Shown piece by piece: positions 10,935 through 23,100 of a stretch of DNA of 64,000 nucleotides (position 1 is the stretch's first letter; each line of letters starts with the position of its first letter). The notes below the pieces were generated by a model. The model was not told where the DNA came from, ran no database searches, and saw only the letters and a list, made by a program, of their open reading frames with translations. Position numbers and translations under genes: made by a program. Source of the DNA: Antedon mediterranea (taxonomy: Eukaryota > Echinodermata > Crinoidea > Comatulida > Antedonidae); the NCBI RefSeq assembly GCF_964355755.1, contig NC_092672.1, forward strand, positions 35,646,501 through 35,710,500, read 5' to 3'.

Positions 10935-11607
10935 CCTGTTCATTGGACGCACAACACAACGACGTAGCCACAACGCAAGTGAGTTGACACAAGTGATAAT
11001 ACATGATTCATCATGTCCTGATTGGTCAAATTACTTGAGTGCGCTTAAGTACTTGAGTGCGCTTAAGTACTTGCGTTCACCAGTGGAAAGAAAAGCGTTT
11101 GTATAAAAAATGGTGCACAAAGAAACAGGAAAGTTAGTACATAAAAAGATGTCCTCCGGTGAAAAATACTCTGTAACAATTTGTTTTAATAGGCTATTTA
11201 GTGTTGGCTAAACACAAGACAGAAAATAGAAAAATAAATACAAATGTACGTGTCTAATTTTAACAATTGCTTTTTTTATTTAAAACTTCATTAATCGTTC
11301 ATTAAACATGTTGCATTTTTCTATTCAAGTTAAACTATTAAAATATATCTAAAGTTTGGTTCCCACTAGGACGCAATGACGTTAGCGCAACGCGAGCGAG
11401 TTGACCATATGACACGCGAAAGTTAATGATCTATCGTGTCGTGATTGGTCAAATTACTTGCGTTTCCCTTACGTCCTTATGCTGCGTCCTAGTGGGAATC
11501 AAGCTTAATGACCAGGGCGGCGCGATAGATCATCCTAGTCGCTTCTGATTGGTTAACTCGTTTGCGTTTTGTTATTATGACGTCCTTGCGTCCTGGAAAC
11601 CAAGCAT
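10935..11607. mobile_element. Cluster of three GC-rich palindromic MITEs
   Basis: Three neighbouring members of the ttggttcccactag family (about 10935-11090, 11355-11505, 11510-11607) each carry interior cgcaacg / cgttgcg arms and a gattggtcaa core. They fill the spacer downstream of sialyltransferase copy 2. No gene is seen between 10900 and the LINE ORF at 12314. Confidence 0.65.
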
Positions 11608-11777
11608 ATGATTTGGTCTCGGTGCTCCGATCCTAAAAACCCTCTTGAACAATAAACGCCCGGGTAGTTTATTCAAATAAATATCGGTATGCAGATGTCC
11701 TAACTAGATCACCGAGCGGTTTAGAATGTGGTGTCTGTTAATTTAGCTCTAGTTAATTTACACGTTGTTGTAAGTAC

Positions 11778-11843
11778 TGTCAAAGAATATATATCACAAG
11801 AATGAGTAATCCGCGGTTTTCCCTGTAACAGTAATATTGTCCA
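11778..11843 (+). mobile_element. Left fragment of the 7-bp-TSD transposon, cut by a later insertion
   Basis: The terminus CAAAGAATATATATCACAAG and the first 60 bases match 16525 and 27583. After attgtcca the match stops because the CAGAGCC element is inserted there. The continuation (attgtccattcggtagggag, gccgccttaag) is found at 17481, 5.6 kb away. Confidence 0.75.
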
Positions 11844-11912
11844 CAGAGCCATATAGAGAGAGTTACGGCATTGCGTTCAAGGATTTTAGAAAGTCACGTG
11901 GTGTGCACGCCG

Positions 11913-14495
11913 GCCATGTTTGTGTCCAACTATGCCTATGTAGCGTATGGAGTCGAGTCATTTGCTTAAAAAATGTATAACATTCACAAGGCTTTAAATA
12001 TCGAATTTAATATCAAAACAATCAAAGGTTTTTGTTAAGATAATAACGAAATCATAAAGTTACTGCGAACATGATTTTAAACAACAAAATGTAAAAACAA
12101 TGCATTACTATAGAGAATCGCTGTACAAACTAAACGCGCACGTACAGCGTGCATGGAGCGCACAACCAGAGCCGTTCCGAAATTGCTATTTTTGTTGTTT
12201 AAAATCATGTTCGCAGTAAGTTTATAATTTTTTTATTATTTTAACAAAAACCTTTAAACAAATTGATTGTTTTGATATTAAATTCGATAATTAAAGCCTT
12301 TTGAACGTTATACACGTGACAAACACGCACCACCGAAAAAGAGAACAGTAAAGGTCCGACCAAACACTAGTTGGTATAACAGTGACATCTATGCTGAGAA
12401 AAGAACAAAGCGTAAGCTTGAAAAGAAATGGAGAATCTCTCATCTGGAAATAGATCGTCAAGCTTACATTGCACAGAAGAGGAATGTAAATTCCATGGTA
12501 AGAAAGGCAAAGGCCAACTACTACATTGGCTTGTGTGAAGAACATGCAGCAGATCAGAAAGGACTTTTTAAAATTGTTAACCAACTCCTTCATCATCGCC
12601 AGGTATCACCCCTCCCAGATAGTCTTTCTGACTTAGATCTTGCGAACAGGTTCTGTCAGTTTTTCACAGACAAGATCAAGATCATCAGAGACGACTTCAA
12701 GATTGATGACATGTCATTTAATGAGCCTGTGACAGCTGTTCATCAGCATCTCACAACATTTACACCAGCATCTCAAGATGAGATCCGCAACATTCTGATG
12801 AAATCACCAACAAAATCATGCAGGTTAGATCCAGTTCCTACTTCTATACTGAAGAAGTGTATAGACGCAGTCGTTCCAATAATAACGGAAATAATTAACC
12901 ATTCTCTTAATACCGGCATAGTGCCAGATGAACTGAAAATTGCTCACGTTCGTCCTTTAATAAAAAAGCAAAACTTGGATCATAACACGCTGAAAAATTA
13001 CCGCCCGGTGTCGAATCTTTCTTTTCTTGGAAAGACTCTGGAGCGTGTAGTGACATCACGCATTACTCCATATCTTCAAAAGCATAATTTAAATGAGAAT
13101 TACCAGTCGGCATATCGTGCATGTCATAGCACGGAGAGTTCCCTTTTAAAGGTACAGAATGATTTGTTACAAGGAATGAATGATGGGAAAATAACGCTAT
13201 TGGTGTTGTTGGATTTGTCAGCAGCGTTTGATACAGTTGATCACCAAAGACTGATAACCCGTCTGAGAAATCGCATTGGCATAAATGGTGTTGCTCTTAA
13301 CTGGTTCCAGTCATATCTTACAGGAAGACGTCAGCTAGTCTGTATCAATGATGCATTCTCAGATGAAGCTTGCCTGGAATATGGTGTACCACAGGGGTCA
13401 GTAATTGGGCCTGGCCAGTTTTCCATTTATACGCTTCCCCTTGGTGACATTATTCGCAAACACAGTCTACATTTCCATTTCTATGCAGATGATACACAGA
13501 TTTATGTGTCAGTAAATCCAGTGCAAAGGGATGTTGCTGCAGCAATCAGTAAGATGGAAGCCTGTATAGAAGATGTTCGCAATTGGATGACAACAAATTA
13601 CCTAAAGTTGAATGATGGAAAGACAGAGTTTATTATCGTCGGGTCTAAATGTAACATCTCCAAAATCAACATCACACATATCAGAATCGGAAACTCTAAC
13701 ATCGCTCCCTCATCGGTGGTCCGGAATCTGGGAATCATGCTGGATAGTAATCTCACTATGGAAGCACAAATAACAACTGTATCCAAAGCAGCATGCATAT
13801 CGATTAGGAACCTTGGTCGTATTCGCGGTAATCTTAACAAGAAAACAGCTGAATTGATTGTACACTCATTTGTCACTTCTAAAATTGACATTGGTAATGC
13901 CTTGTTGTTTGGCATACCAAAATCTCAAATACAACGTTTGCAGCGCTTGCAAAATATGGCAGCTAGAATTGTAACTTATACAAAATCAAACGCTCACATA
14001 ACTCCTGTCCTGATGGATTTGCATTGGTTGCCTGTTCAACAACGTATTAAGTACAAACTTGCGTTGTTTGTATTCAAGATCCTAAATGACAGTGCTCCTG
14101 CTTATTTATCTGACCTTGTGGATCGTTACGAATCATCCCGCAGAGGCCTACGATCATTGTCACAAAACCTTCAAGAGCGTAGAGCGAAAAATCAGTGGGG
14201 TCAGAGATCTTTCTACGTTGCGGCCGCAAGTGTATGGAACAGCTTACCAGCAACAGTTAAATGCTCAACTAGTCTAAACAGTTTCAAGACCAACCTAAAG
14301 ACGTCGCTATTCGCTGATGTTCTCGCACGTTGTTAATGCACAAAGCGCCATGAGCGCCACATGGGTGGAGGATACCGGCGCTATATAAGTTTTCATTTAT
14401 TATTATTATTATTATTATACATTTTGAAAACAAAAGACTCAATAACTTCATACGCTACATAGGAATAGTTGGACACAAACACGGCTTCTAATCCA
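11913..14495. repeat. Long inverted repeat interrupted by a LINE
   Basis: The left arm (about 11913-12095) is complementary to the right arm, which is split into 12185-12313 and 14415-14495. Shared landmarks are gtttgtgtccaactat, atgtagcgtatg, gcgaacatgattttaaacaa and the gctttaaat/atcgaatttaatatcaaaac stretch. The uninterrupted left arm shows that the right arm was one piece before the LINE entered at a ttatac site. Confidence 0.8.
12314..14414 (+). mobile_element. 5'-truncated LINE with intact reverse transcriptase frame
   Basis: An open frame runs from inside the element (12495 is the first ATG, but the frame is open from 12314) to the stop at 14334-14336. From the ATG it is 613 codons. 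It encodes the reverse transcriptase half of a non-LTR ORF2: the linker with TKSCRLDPVPTSILK, NYRPVSNLSFLGKTLERV, LDLSAAFDTVDH with the first catalytic Asp, YGVPQGSVIGP, and FHFYADDTQIY with the YADD box. The thumb and C-terminal basic region follow. The endonuclease domain is missing. The 3' end is (att)n at about 14395-14414, flanked by ttatac on both sides. A CR1/L2-like clade is likely. The intact frame suggests a recent insertion, although the copy lacks the endonuclease and so cannot act alone. Confidence 0.9.
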
Positions 14496-14502
14496 TTCAA
14501 TG

Positions 14503-16517
14503 TCGAAACCAATACTATAGCGCCACGAAGTGGCGCAAGATAGGGAAGTCCTATCTCTTATACACTGCGCATGAGTGAAATTCCATGGACAGCCATTCCG
14601 GCAATTAAGCAAGTTACGCGATCACATACCCCAGAAGTGTATAATAAACCATTGAACCACATCCACGTGTGACGTGTTATTGTTTGTTCGGGAAGTTTTC
14701 TCGTGTTGTATTGGGTAAATTGTAGTGGTAAGTTTTTAGAATATATATTTTTTTGTTAGTAAACATTAACAAAATTATTAAATTGTTGTTTAAATTTAGT
14801 TCAGGCAGGCGTTTCTGCGCAATCCGATCTAGGGCCTAGATAGTAGTAGGCCTAGGCATATTTAATGCCGAATACTAGGCCTAGTTTAGTTAGTATGATT
14901 AATAACAAAAAAGTCTGGGAGGATGAATGATATTGATTGGCGTCTTGATAGGGGTATCAAGATGGATCAAACAAGGCTTGGATGGATGGAAGATTAAGGA
15001 AAAAACTGAAGCTGTTCGGGAATTAGGAGTTTTTAATAAAAATGTACAAGACAATATAGCGTTTTATTAATAATAACATTAACAGAAATAATTAAATGTA
15101 ATGAAATAAAAAATCGTGAGGATGTTATTGTTTGTTTTTTTTTTATTTAATAAATTTAAATTATAAATTTGATCCTCATATTTATTTTGTTCTTCATCTT
15201 TATTTGAAAAATATTTAGTTAATTAATGTAAATATTATTTTTGAATACTTACAATATTAATAAATAGTAGGCTATTGACTTTTGTTTTGAATTTAAAAAT
15301 GTATAGTATTTTAAAATACTATAATAAGTAATCAAATGATTATGTAACAGTTCGAAAAGTGACCAAATAATTTAATGATATATTTTTCCCTATTTCAGAA
15401 AGATGTCTGTCATCATACTGTAAAATCGAGAAGATAGATGATTGAGTGCAAAGTGGTATTTTACACAAGAATTAAATACAAAGGCCAGAACTGATGGACA
15501 ATTATATTTTAATAGTAATAATAGTTTATATTTTTGATTCTTGAAAAGGAGCAGTATCCTATGGGATTACAAATAAAATCACTATTTTCACACACCTCAT
15601 ACTTTAAAGTGAAAGGAAATAACCAGAATTCAGTTATTATCAGTACTGTTGTTTAGGCCTATTGGCTTCTTTTGTAATACAAGAAATCAAAATAATAGAA
15701 TTTTCCTTGTATTTAAGAAGGCTAAAACCATACATTCGTAATTTATTTATTGAGTGTTTTTAATTATTCCATCATTATTTATTAATATTGTATAAAGTGA
15801 GATTTTTCAGTATTTTTATTGCATTTTAATCCTGTCTGTAATATTGAAAGTTGAGCTAATAAAAGTGGGTTGAAAAGAACAAATTATGATTATGAATTTT
15901 TAAAATTAATATTTAATACTTTTACTTTTTTTAAATTAAAAAAATGCAACAATTGTTTTTGTATCTAGTAATGTATGTACAGTATACTACAGTTGTGGCA
16001 GATCGTAGTAAAATTCCCCTTGCAATGAAATAACTTTGTAGGCCTGAAGCACACACAATAGAAAGAGAGGGTCCGAACAGGGGAAAGAACATCCCCCTGC
16101 CCATCAATTTAAAAAAAAAATAAAAATTAAAAAGACAGTTTTGGACAATATATTTGGCAATTATTACAATTCATCTCCAAAAAATGCTTCTCTCGCACAT
16201 AAACTAAGCCATCATCCCAGCCTAGGCCAAACGCGGCCGACCTTGGGCGTGAAGTGCGTAGCATCGCGCTGCGCCCCGCGACACTATTTATAACTATGCC
16301 TCAACCGACTGCCTACAAAATTCGTCCTCCATACAGTCAGTGTTTATTCTGTAGCCGTTTGAGGTTGGACAGTGATATACGCATATGTAAGTGTAATATC
16401 AAATGGAGTAAATCTATATAATCGAATTTTATATAGATGTTCTTTCATTTTGACGCGAAAGATAAAATAAAGTCGTACTGTTTATCGCGTAGATGTAAAT
16501 CCTATTTGTTTACATTG
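14503..16517. other. Spacer with transposon debris, no gene seen
   Basis: The first ~110 bases (cgaaaccaatac, gaagtggcgcaagata, acagccattccggcaa) are the inverted counterpart of 17345-17460. The rest is AT-rich and lacks open frames, splice-supported exons or repeats that I could match elsewhere in the window. Confidence 0.5.
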
Positions 16518-17331
16518 ATTTGGTCAAAGAATATATATCACAAGAATGAGTAATCCGCGATTTTCACTGTAACAGTAATATTGTCCATGTGGTAGGGCGC
16601 CGCCATAAGTGTGGATGTATCTGGGATGTATACAACTTTTTGTGACGGTTTCACTAATCAAAGGCTGGACCACCGGTAGTATTTTCATGATAAAAAATGT
16701 TATCAAATACATGCCAACATCATGTTAAATACTATTTGGATATTTAATTGTTCGTTTAATGCAATTTATTTAGTAAAAACTGCCGTATAAACAGTTTGCT
16801 TTATCAATCGGGCGCTACGATAGCGTGACCGGGCGTGTTGCTGTTTACGCGTTTTCACGAAGGATAGTTTAATAATATTCCTATATTTAACTTGTTTCTG
16901 GTAAAACAAATAAATGTTAATGACATTTAACATTTTCTCTTATTAATAACATGTGTTTTATACTAATTTATATCATAAAAACAATACTTAATTTACCGGG
17001 CGTACAGTAGTACACGGCAATGGTAAAGAATAGGTCGTGCTGAGTAATATTCGTTGATTTTTGGTGTTGCTGTGTTAGGCCTTTTTTGTGAACTAACTTA
17101 GCATGTTAGTAAATAATTGTCTGTAAAAGTGAATAAACACTAGTTTGTTAATAAATATGTATTATAAAATAGTTTACAATTGCAAAAACTATCTTCATAA
17201 TTCTATTTATTTAGTATGTATACATCCGCCCTTATGAGGGCGGGCATCACTCACTGGAGCTCTCTGTTACAAATTTCTCATGCAAAAATTGCGGAATACT
17301 CATTCTTGTGATATATATTCTTTGATTTGGT
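16518..17331. mobile_element. Nonautonomous DNA transposon with 7-bp TSD ATTTGGT, copy 1
   Basis: The element 16525-17324 (800 bp) starts CAAAGAATATATATCACAAG and ends with the inverse CTTGTGATATATATTCTTTG. It is flanked by perfect 7-bp repeats ATTTGGT (16518-16524, 17325-17331). The terminal inverted repeats are imperfect beyond about 35 bp. No transposase frame. Copy 2 at 27583-29240 has the same ends and a different perfect 7-bp TSD, so the boundaries are firm. Confidence 0.88.
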
Positions 17332-17480
17332 GGCGTGCCGCATTGCCTACTGGGTAATCCGCTTGCCGGAATGGCTGCCCATGCAATTATCATTTTTCGA
17401 GCGTCAGTTCCATATCTTGCGCCACTACGTGGCGCGCTATACGATCTTTGGTCGAAACTCTCTCTTATAATATGGCTCTG

Positions 17481-17555
17481 ATTGTCCATTCGGTAGGGAG
17501 CCGCCTTAAGTCAACAGGATGAATACAAAAAGTGCTTTGCCTTTGTGGTCTGTCA
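17481..17555 (+). mobile_element. Displaced continuation of the 11778 transposon fragment
   Basis: The sequence attgtccattcggtagggag followed by ccgccttaag corresponds to attgtccatgtggtagggcg and ccgccataag inside the 7-bp-TSD transposon. It is the other side of the insertion at 11844-17480, and is itself cut at 17556 by the CAGAGCC array. Confidence 0.65.
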
Positions 17556-19993
17556 CAGAGCCATATACAGGTATAAAGAGTTACGACATTGGATTGTAGT
17601 CACGTGATATGAAGATCAAAATGTGTCATGTAAAGTATAGGAGCAACAAAATATTTTCAATTTTTTCTTATATTTCAAAAAATGTAATTGGTCATTTTAC
17701 GATGAAATATCAATGTGCACAGCGTACAGAAGTACTTGTGGCAAAGAATATTGCGCGCGCGTGCGCTAGTACATTATAGCAGCGTTCGATTGATTGATTT
17801 TGGAACAAAACATCCCATAACTACGTCCCATTAATAACAATTATGTACTATTTTTAATTCATTAATTAATTTAATTGTGTGAATATGATTTATATAGTGT
17901 GCGTGACAGTTGTGGGCCACCATAGAAAGGGGTATGAACAATATTAAAATAATAATGGCAAATTATTACAAATGAAATGATGAACGAGTCTCTGAATTTT
18001 AATAACGTTGGCGGCGAAGTTTGTTCAAAAACACACAGAAAGCCATATACTGCATAATAAGAGGAGTGAATTTGTGTGTTTTTTGTATTGGTTCATTATT
18101 TGATGTATCCTAACTTCCATGTAGGCCCTAGCATTTATTTTTTTGTTATTATAACAAATATATATAAATTTTAACAAATCAATACCATTAATAAAATTAA
18201 TTACTAAAATAAAAACGGAATCTAAGCGTTATTTCACGGACAACAAAATCTAAAAATAATGCATGGAACTACAGGAAAACGCTATATAAAAAACAGAGCC
18301 ATATGAAATATGAAATATGGCTCTGATACAAAACAGAGCCATTATTATATAAAGAGTTACGACATTGGATTATAGTCACGTGATATGCAGATCAAATTGT
18401 GTCAAACTTGTCTCCATTAAATGCATGTAAAGTATAGGAGCAACAAAATACTTTCAACTTTTTCTTATATTTCAAAAAATGTAATTGCACATTTTACGGT
18501 GAAATATCGACGTGCACAGCGTACAGAAGTACTTGCGTCAAAGAATATTGCGCGCGCGTGCTCTAGTACATTATAACGTTCGATTGATTGATTTTGGAAC
18601 AAAACATCCCATAACTACGTCCCATTAATAACAATTATGTAATATTTTAATACATGCTTTCATGACTAAATAAAATAATAAAGTGTCGTGGATATATTTG
18701 TTAATATATTGAATAGGGTATGAACAATAATAAAATAATAAAGGCAAATTATTACAAATGAAATGATGAACGAGTCTCTGAAAGTTTGTGTCAAAAACAC
18801 ACAGAGAGCCATATACCATGGAGGTCCATGCATAATATACTGTATAAAAAGAGGGGTGAATTTGTGTGTTTTTTGTATTGGTTCATGCTTTGATGTATCC
18901 TGACTTGCAGGTCGGTCCTAGCATTTATTCTTTTGTTACTATAGACACAATATATATATGTTACCAAATTAATATCATTAATAAAATTAATTACTAAAAT
19001 AAAAACGGAATATAAGCGTTATTTCATAGACAAAAAAAATCTAAAAATAATGCATGAACTATAGGAAAACGCTATACAAAAGAGATGCGCGCGCCCTCAG
19101 CGTGCGAATTCTTTGACACAAAAATGGCTTCTAATTTTCAATGTCGTAACTCTTTATGGCTCTGATCGATACAAAACAGAGCCATAATAAAGAGTTACGA
19201 CATTGGATTTAAGTCACGTGATATGCAGATCAATTTGTGTCAAACTTGTCTCCGTTAATGCATGTAAAGTATAGGAGCAAGAAATTACTTTAAACTTTTT
19301 CTTATATTAAAAAAAATGTAATTGCACATTTTACGGTGGAATATCGACGTGCACAGCGTAAAGAACCACTTGCGCCAAAGAATGTTGCGCGCGCGTACGC
19401 TAGTACATTATAACGTTCGATTGATTGATTTTGGAACAAAACATCCCATAACTACGTCCCATAATAACAATTATGTAATATTTTCAATTCATAATGCATG
19501 CTTTGATGACTAAATAAAATAATAAAGTATCGTGGATATATTTGTTAATATATTGAATAGGTATGAACAATATTAAAATAATAAAGGCAAATTATTACAA
19601 ATGAAATGATGAACGAGTCTCTGAAAGTTTGTGTCAAAAACACACAGAGAGCCATATACTGTATAAAAAGAGGGGTGAATTTGTGTGTTTTTTGTATTGG
19701 TTCATGCTTTGATATATCCTGACTTGCATGTAGGCCCTAGCATTTATTCTTTTGTTATTATAGACACAATATATATATGTTACCAAATTAATACCATTAA
19801 TAACTTTATTTACTAAAATAAAAACGGAATCTAAGCGTTATTTCATTGACAACAAAATCTAAAAATAATGCATGGAACTACAGGAAAACGCTATACAAAA
19901 GAGACGCGCGCGCCCTCAGCGTGCGAATTCTTTGACACAAAAATGGCTTCTAATTTTCAATGTCGTAACTCTTTATATATAATTATGGCTCTG
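17556..19993. mobile_element. Three-member array of CAGAGCC-ended transposons, self-nested
   Basis: Copy A is 17556-18325 with its right part replaced, B is 18334-19164 (831 bp) and C is 19177-19993 (817 bp). All start CAGAGCC and end GGCTCTG, with inner arms aaagagttacgacattgg / ccaatgtcgtaactcttt-like. The spacers are atacaaaa (18326-18333) and atcgatacaaaa (19165-19176). Copies B and C contain ctatacaaaagag at the point where A is broken, so the spacers look like 8-bp target duplications from insertion of the element into its own relative. The outer flanks ggtctgtca and ggtctgtaa also nearly match. No transposase frame is seen, so this is a nonautonomous, probably hAT-like family. Confidence 0.75.
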
Positions 19994-20187
19994 GGTCTGT
20001 AATAGTCAGAGCGCCACCAGCGTCGTTTGCTTGACTCACTTCTGGAACCAAAGCGATGGCTCAGTATGATCATCATACTACTGTGTTCACACGACACACA
20101 GAGTTACGAGTGCATAGAACAGTGCCAAGCTGATCTACATCATATCCTAGTTAAAAAACGAAGGGGAAATTTACAATTTTGGTGGTA

Positions 20188-23100
20188 ATGATGGCGGTCA
20201 AGAAGAAGTGTTTATGTGCGTTTATTGTCAGTCCAGTATGTATGTACATTTACTTGTATTCACCATTCACTACTACCATGTATGTTGCAAGTATGTCCTA
20301 TTCAGACAACTTCACTCAAAAGTAAGTAGGTCTATGTTGTACTTTAAACTCTAGAGGAGCTGGGGTATCATGCACCAGTAGTGCTTTAAGCGTGGTTCCT
20401 CCCCACTAGAACGCAACGCAGCGACGTATCGACGCAAAGTGCTGTATTGCGTAATCACAAGTGGGAACCGACGACGACGCAATATAGTGCTGCAAACATC
20501 GTAGATTTTATTTCAGGCAGGCAGGGGCAAACGCAATGATTGGAAGGGCATTTTCTTACGTTGTGTCGTGCGTTACGTTGCGTCGCTAGTGGGAACCAAG
20601 CTTTATAGTGTGAATGGCCCTGCTCAAGTTAAGTTTTGTTCCCACTACAGGACATAGCGCAAGGACGTAAACCGCAACGCAAGTTACCAATTGACAAGCA
20701 ATACTTCGAATAATCCATCGCTTTTGATTTGTCGTTTGTTTGATAGATATTCAAATATTCAACTCCCAAATATTTTCAAACAATTCTTCATAAAAAAAAG
20801 TAATGAATTTCACAACGCCAACAAATACGCCACAATAAATTCAAACCATAACACAGTCCGGAATTCTTTAAGATATCCTGGTCCTTTAAGTCATTTCCTT
20901 ACTAAATTCTAATAACTTAAATTCAAGTCCAATCAAAATATTTCCTCTTATCACAGTACAGATCTCATTAATTTTGTTCTCTTACTGCAAATAAATATGA
21001 TACAGTAATCTTTACGTTTGTCCTCTTGCTGCTGTGTTTGTGTTGTCCTGTAACATAATTGTGTAATTTTTTTAAATTTTTTTTTTTACAAATATTTTTA
21101 TATTACTACTACTACTTGTCTGATCTTACTTACATAAATTTATGAATTGCTTATTTTTATTTGATACTTTTATTATTTGTAGTTATTTTGTTCTGGTGAA
21201 ACCAGGCTTAAAGCTTCATTGAGCTTATTTGATCTTGTCCAGGCTTTGCATTTTTTATTTACTTTAAATTAATCTGTAACAACTTATCAAGTGTGACGAA
21301 ATAAAACGAATAAATGAATGAAATTGGAAATTTTAGGCAATTGATTAGAACATTGGCTTGAGGCAGACCGTTTAACCAGGGAAGAGTAAATAATGTTTAA
21401 CACGTTTTTCAGGGCTTCTTAAAGCGTGGTTCCCACTAAAACGCAACGCAGCGACGTATTGACGCAAAGTGATGTATTGCGTAATCACAAGTGGGAACCG
21501 ATGACGCAACAGTGCTGCAAAAAGCGCGCAAACGCAATTATTGGAAGGGTATTTTCTTACGTTGCGTAGGTTGCGTTACGTTGCGTCGCTAGTGGGAACC
21601 AAGTTTTACTTGGTGGTATGATCACTGATTTTTGGAGAAAAGATTAAATCTAGCGTCAAACATGTGGAATGATCCCCCTCAGAATTCTGATACGTTCAAG
21701 ACTGAGAAAGGGCAACACGGTATTGCGATGGACCAGATTGAATATTTCATATGTGGGGTATATGACGCTAGTTTTTTTCACCAAAAAGAAAGGAGGGCTG
21801 GTTTAAAATGTTCAAAGTATTTGGAATTTTAAATTAAGATACAAACAGTTAATAATAAAAAGAATGATTTCCCTCTTATTTTGTTGACATTATTGCTGTA
21901 GTGGTGATACCAATACAATGTCAAAACGCGGTAAAATAAGTCCAGATCTATTATTTTTAAATAACTCTTAAAGTATTGAGTTAAATGCATTTATTTCTAT
22001 TAAACATGAATAGAAAATAGTACATCTGCATCATTTGCCATTATTTTCGTGCTTCTAGGATGTACGGTTTAGGAATCAGACGTTATCTGAGGTCAAATGT
22101 CACATTTTAAATGGCCGATTTTTTTATACGAGTTGCCATACCAAATGTTGTGCTTCTAAACCACTTACGCTACAAGCTCGATATTCGTTTATTTATTTTT
22201 TTTGAAAAAATATAACTTTTACGAAATATAACCTTTTACGTCATTTATTTAGGGTTTTTTTTAATATCGATTTTTAGATTACTTGCAAATGTAAAGGTGA
22301 TGAAGCCTGCGAGAAATTCGTTACAAAGCATCATCGATATTCGACAACTCTTAGATAGACACATTAACGAAACAGCGGCAAATACAACAAGGTAAACTTG
22401 CCTGAATATTTTTTTATTTTTATTTTATTTTATGTCTTATGATTACCAATAGTAGATTAATCACTGTCCTATCAGATAGGTGGTAATCCCTCTGTTTATA
22501 GTCCTTATCCGAGAAGACTTGTTCCATCACCAGAACTAGGAGCGAGTCGGTCTCGAACCCTTGCCGATGTTTAGGTACGGTCTTAACCGCTCGCTCGGTT
22601 ACCGCCTTAACCGCTCGGCCATTTAACTCGCTCAAGAATAATAGTTACAGACAGACAGACCGACAGACCAGCTCCCCGTACCGTTTTCTATGATAGCATT
22701 TGATTTGAAGTAAAATTACTCTTCTCCATCAGTATTGTCTAAATTCTACAGTTTTTCAGAAACTGAATTCGTAAGCAAATCCTGATTGCGGTGTGTGGGG
22801 ATTGCCACCGCGTTGAGGAGCAACATTTCGTTAGTTCATACTATAGCTATATTTGTACTATATCTATATTCGTACTATAGCTATATTCATACTATAGCTA
22901 TATTCGTACTATATCTATACTCGTACTATAGCTATATTCGTACTATATCTATATTCGTACTATAGCTATATTCGTACTATAGCTATATTCGTACTATATC
23001 TATACTCGTACTATAGCTATATTCGTACTATAGCTATATTCGTACTATAGCTATACTCGTACTATAGCTATATTCGTACTATAGCTATATTCGTACTATA

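Larger units (their letters stand above)
11844..17480. mobile_element. Composite CAGAGCC-ended element with 8-bp TSD ATTGTCCA
   Basis: The left end CAGAGCCATATAGAGAGAGT (11844) and right end CTCTCTCTTATAATATGGCTCTG (17458-17480) are inverted. Both outer flanks are the perfect 8-bp repeat ATTGTCCA (11836-11843 and 17481-17488). An 8-bp TSD with short inverted termini suggests a hAT-type origin (inference). No transposase is present. The interior has been filled by a hairpin-forming inverted repeat, a LINE (12314-14414), a second partial copy of the ends near 14503-14600, and another transposon (16525-17324). Confidence 0.65.

Noticed and set aside
13598-13915. Minus-strand ORF inside the LINE
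   Set aside because: Shadow of the reverse transcriptase frame, without recognisable content.
16524-16712. ORF shared between 16524-16712 and 27429-27764
   Set aside because: It lies in the end region of the 7-bp-TSD transposon; no similarity to a transposase and no conservation beyond the repeat.
20188-20321. Exon 1 of copy 3 considered as belonging to a separate gene
   Set aside because: Its donor phase, its YLYSP membrane-segment end shared with copy 2 exon 1, and its position support it as exon 1 of sialyltransferase copy 3.
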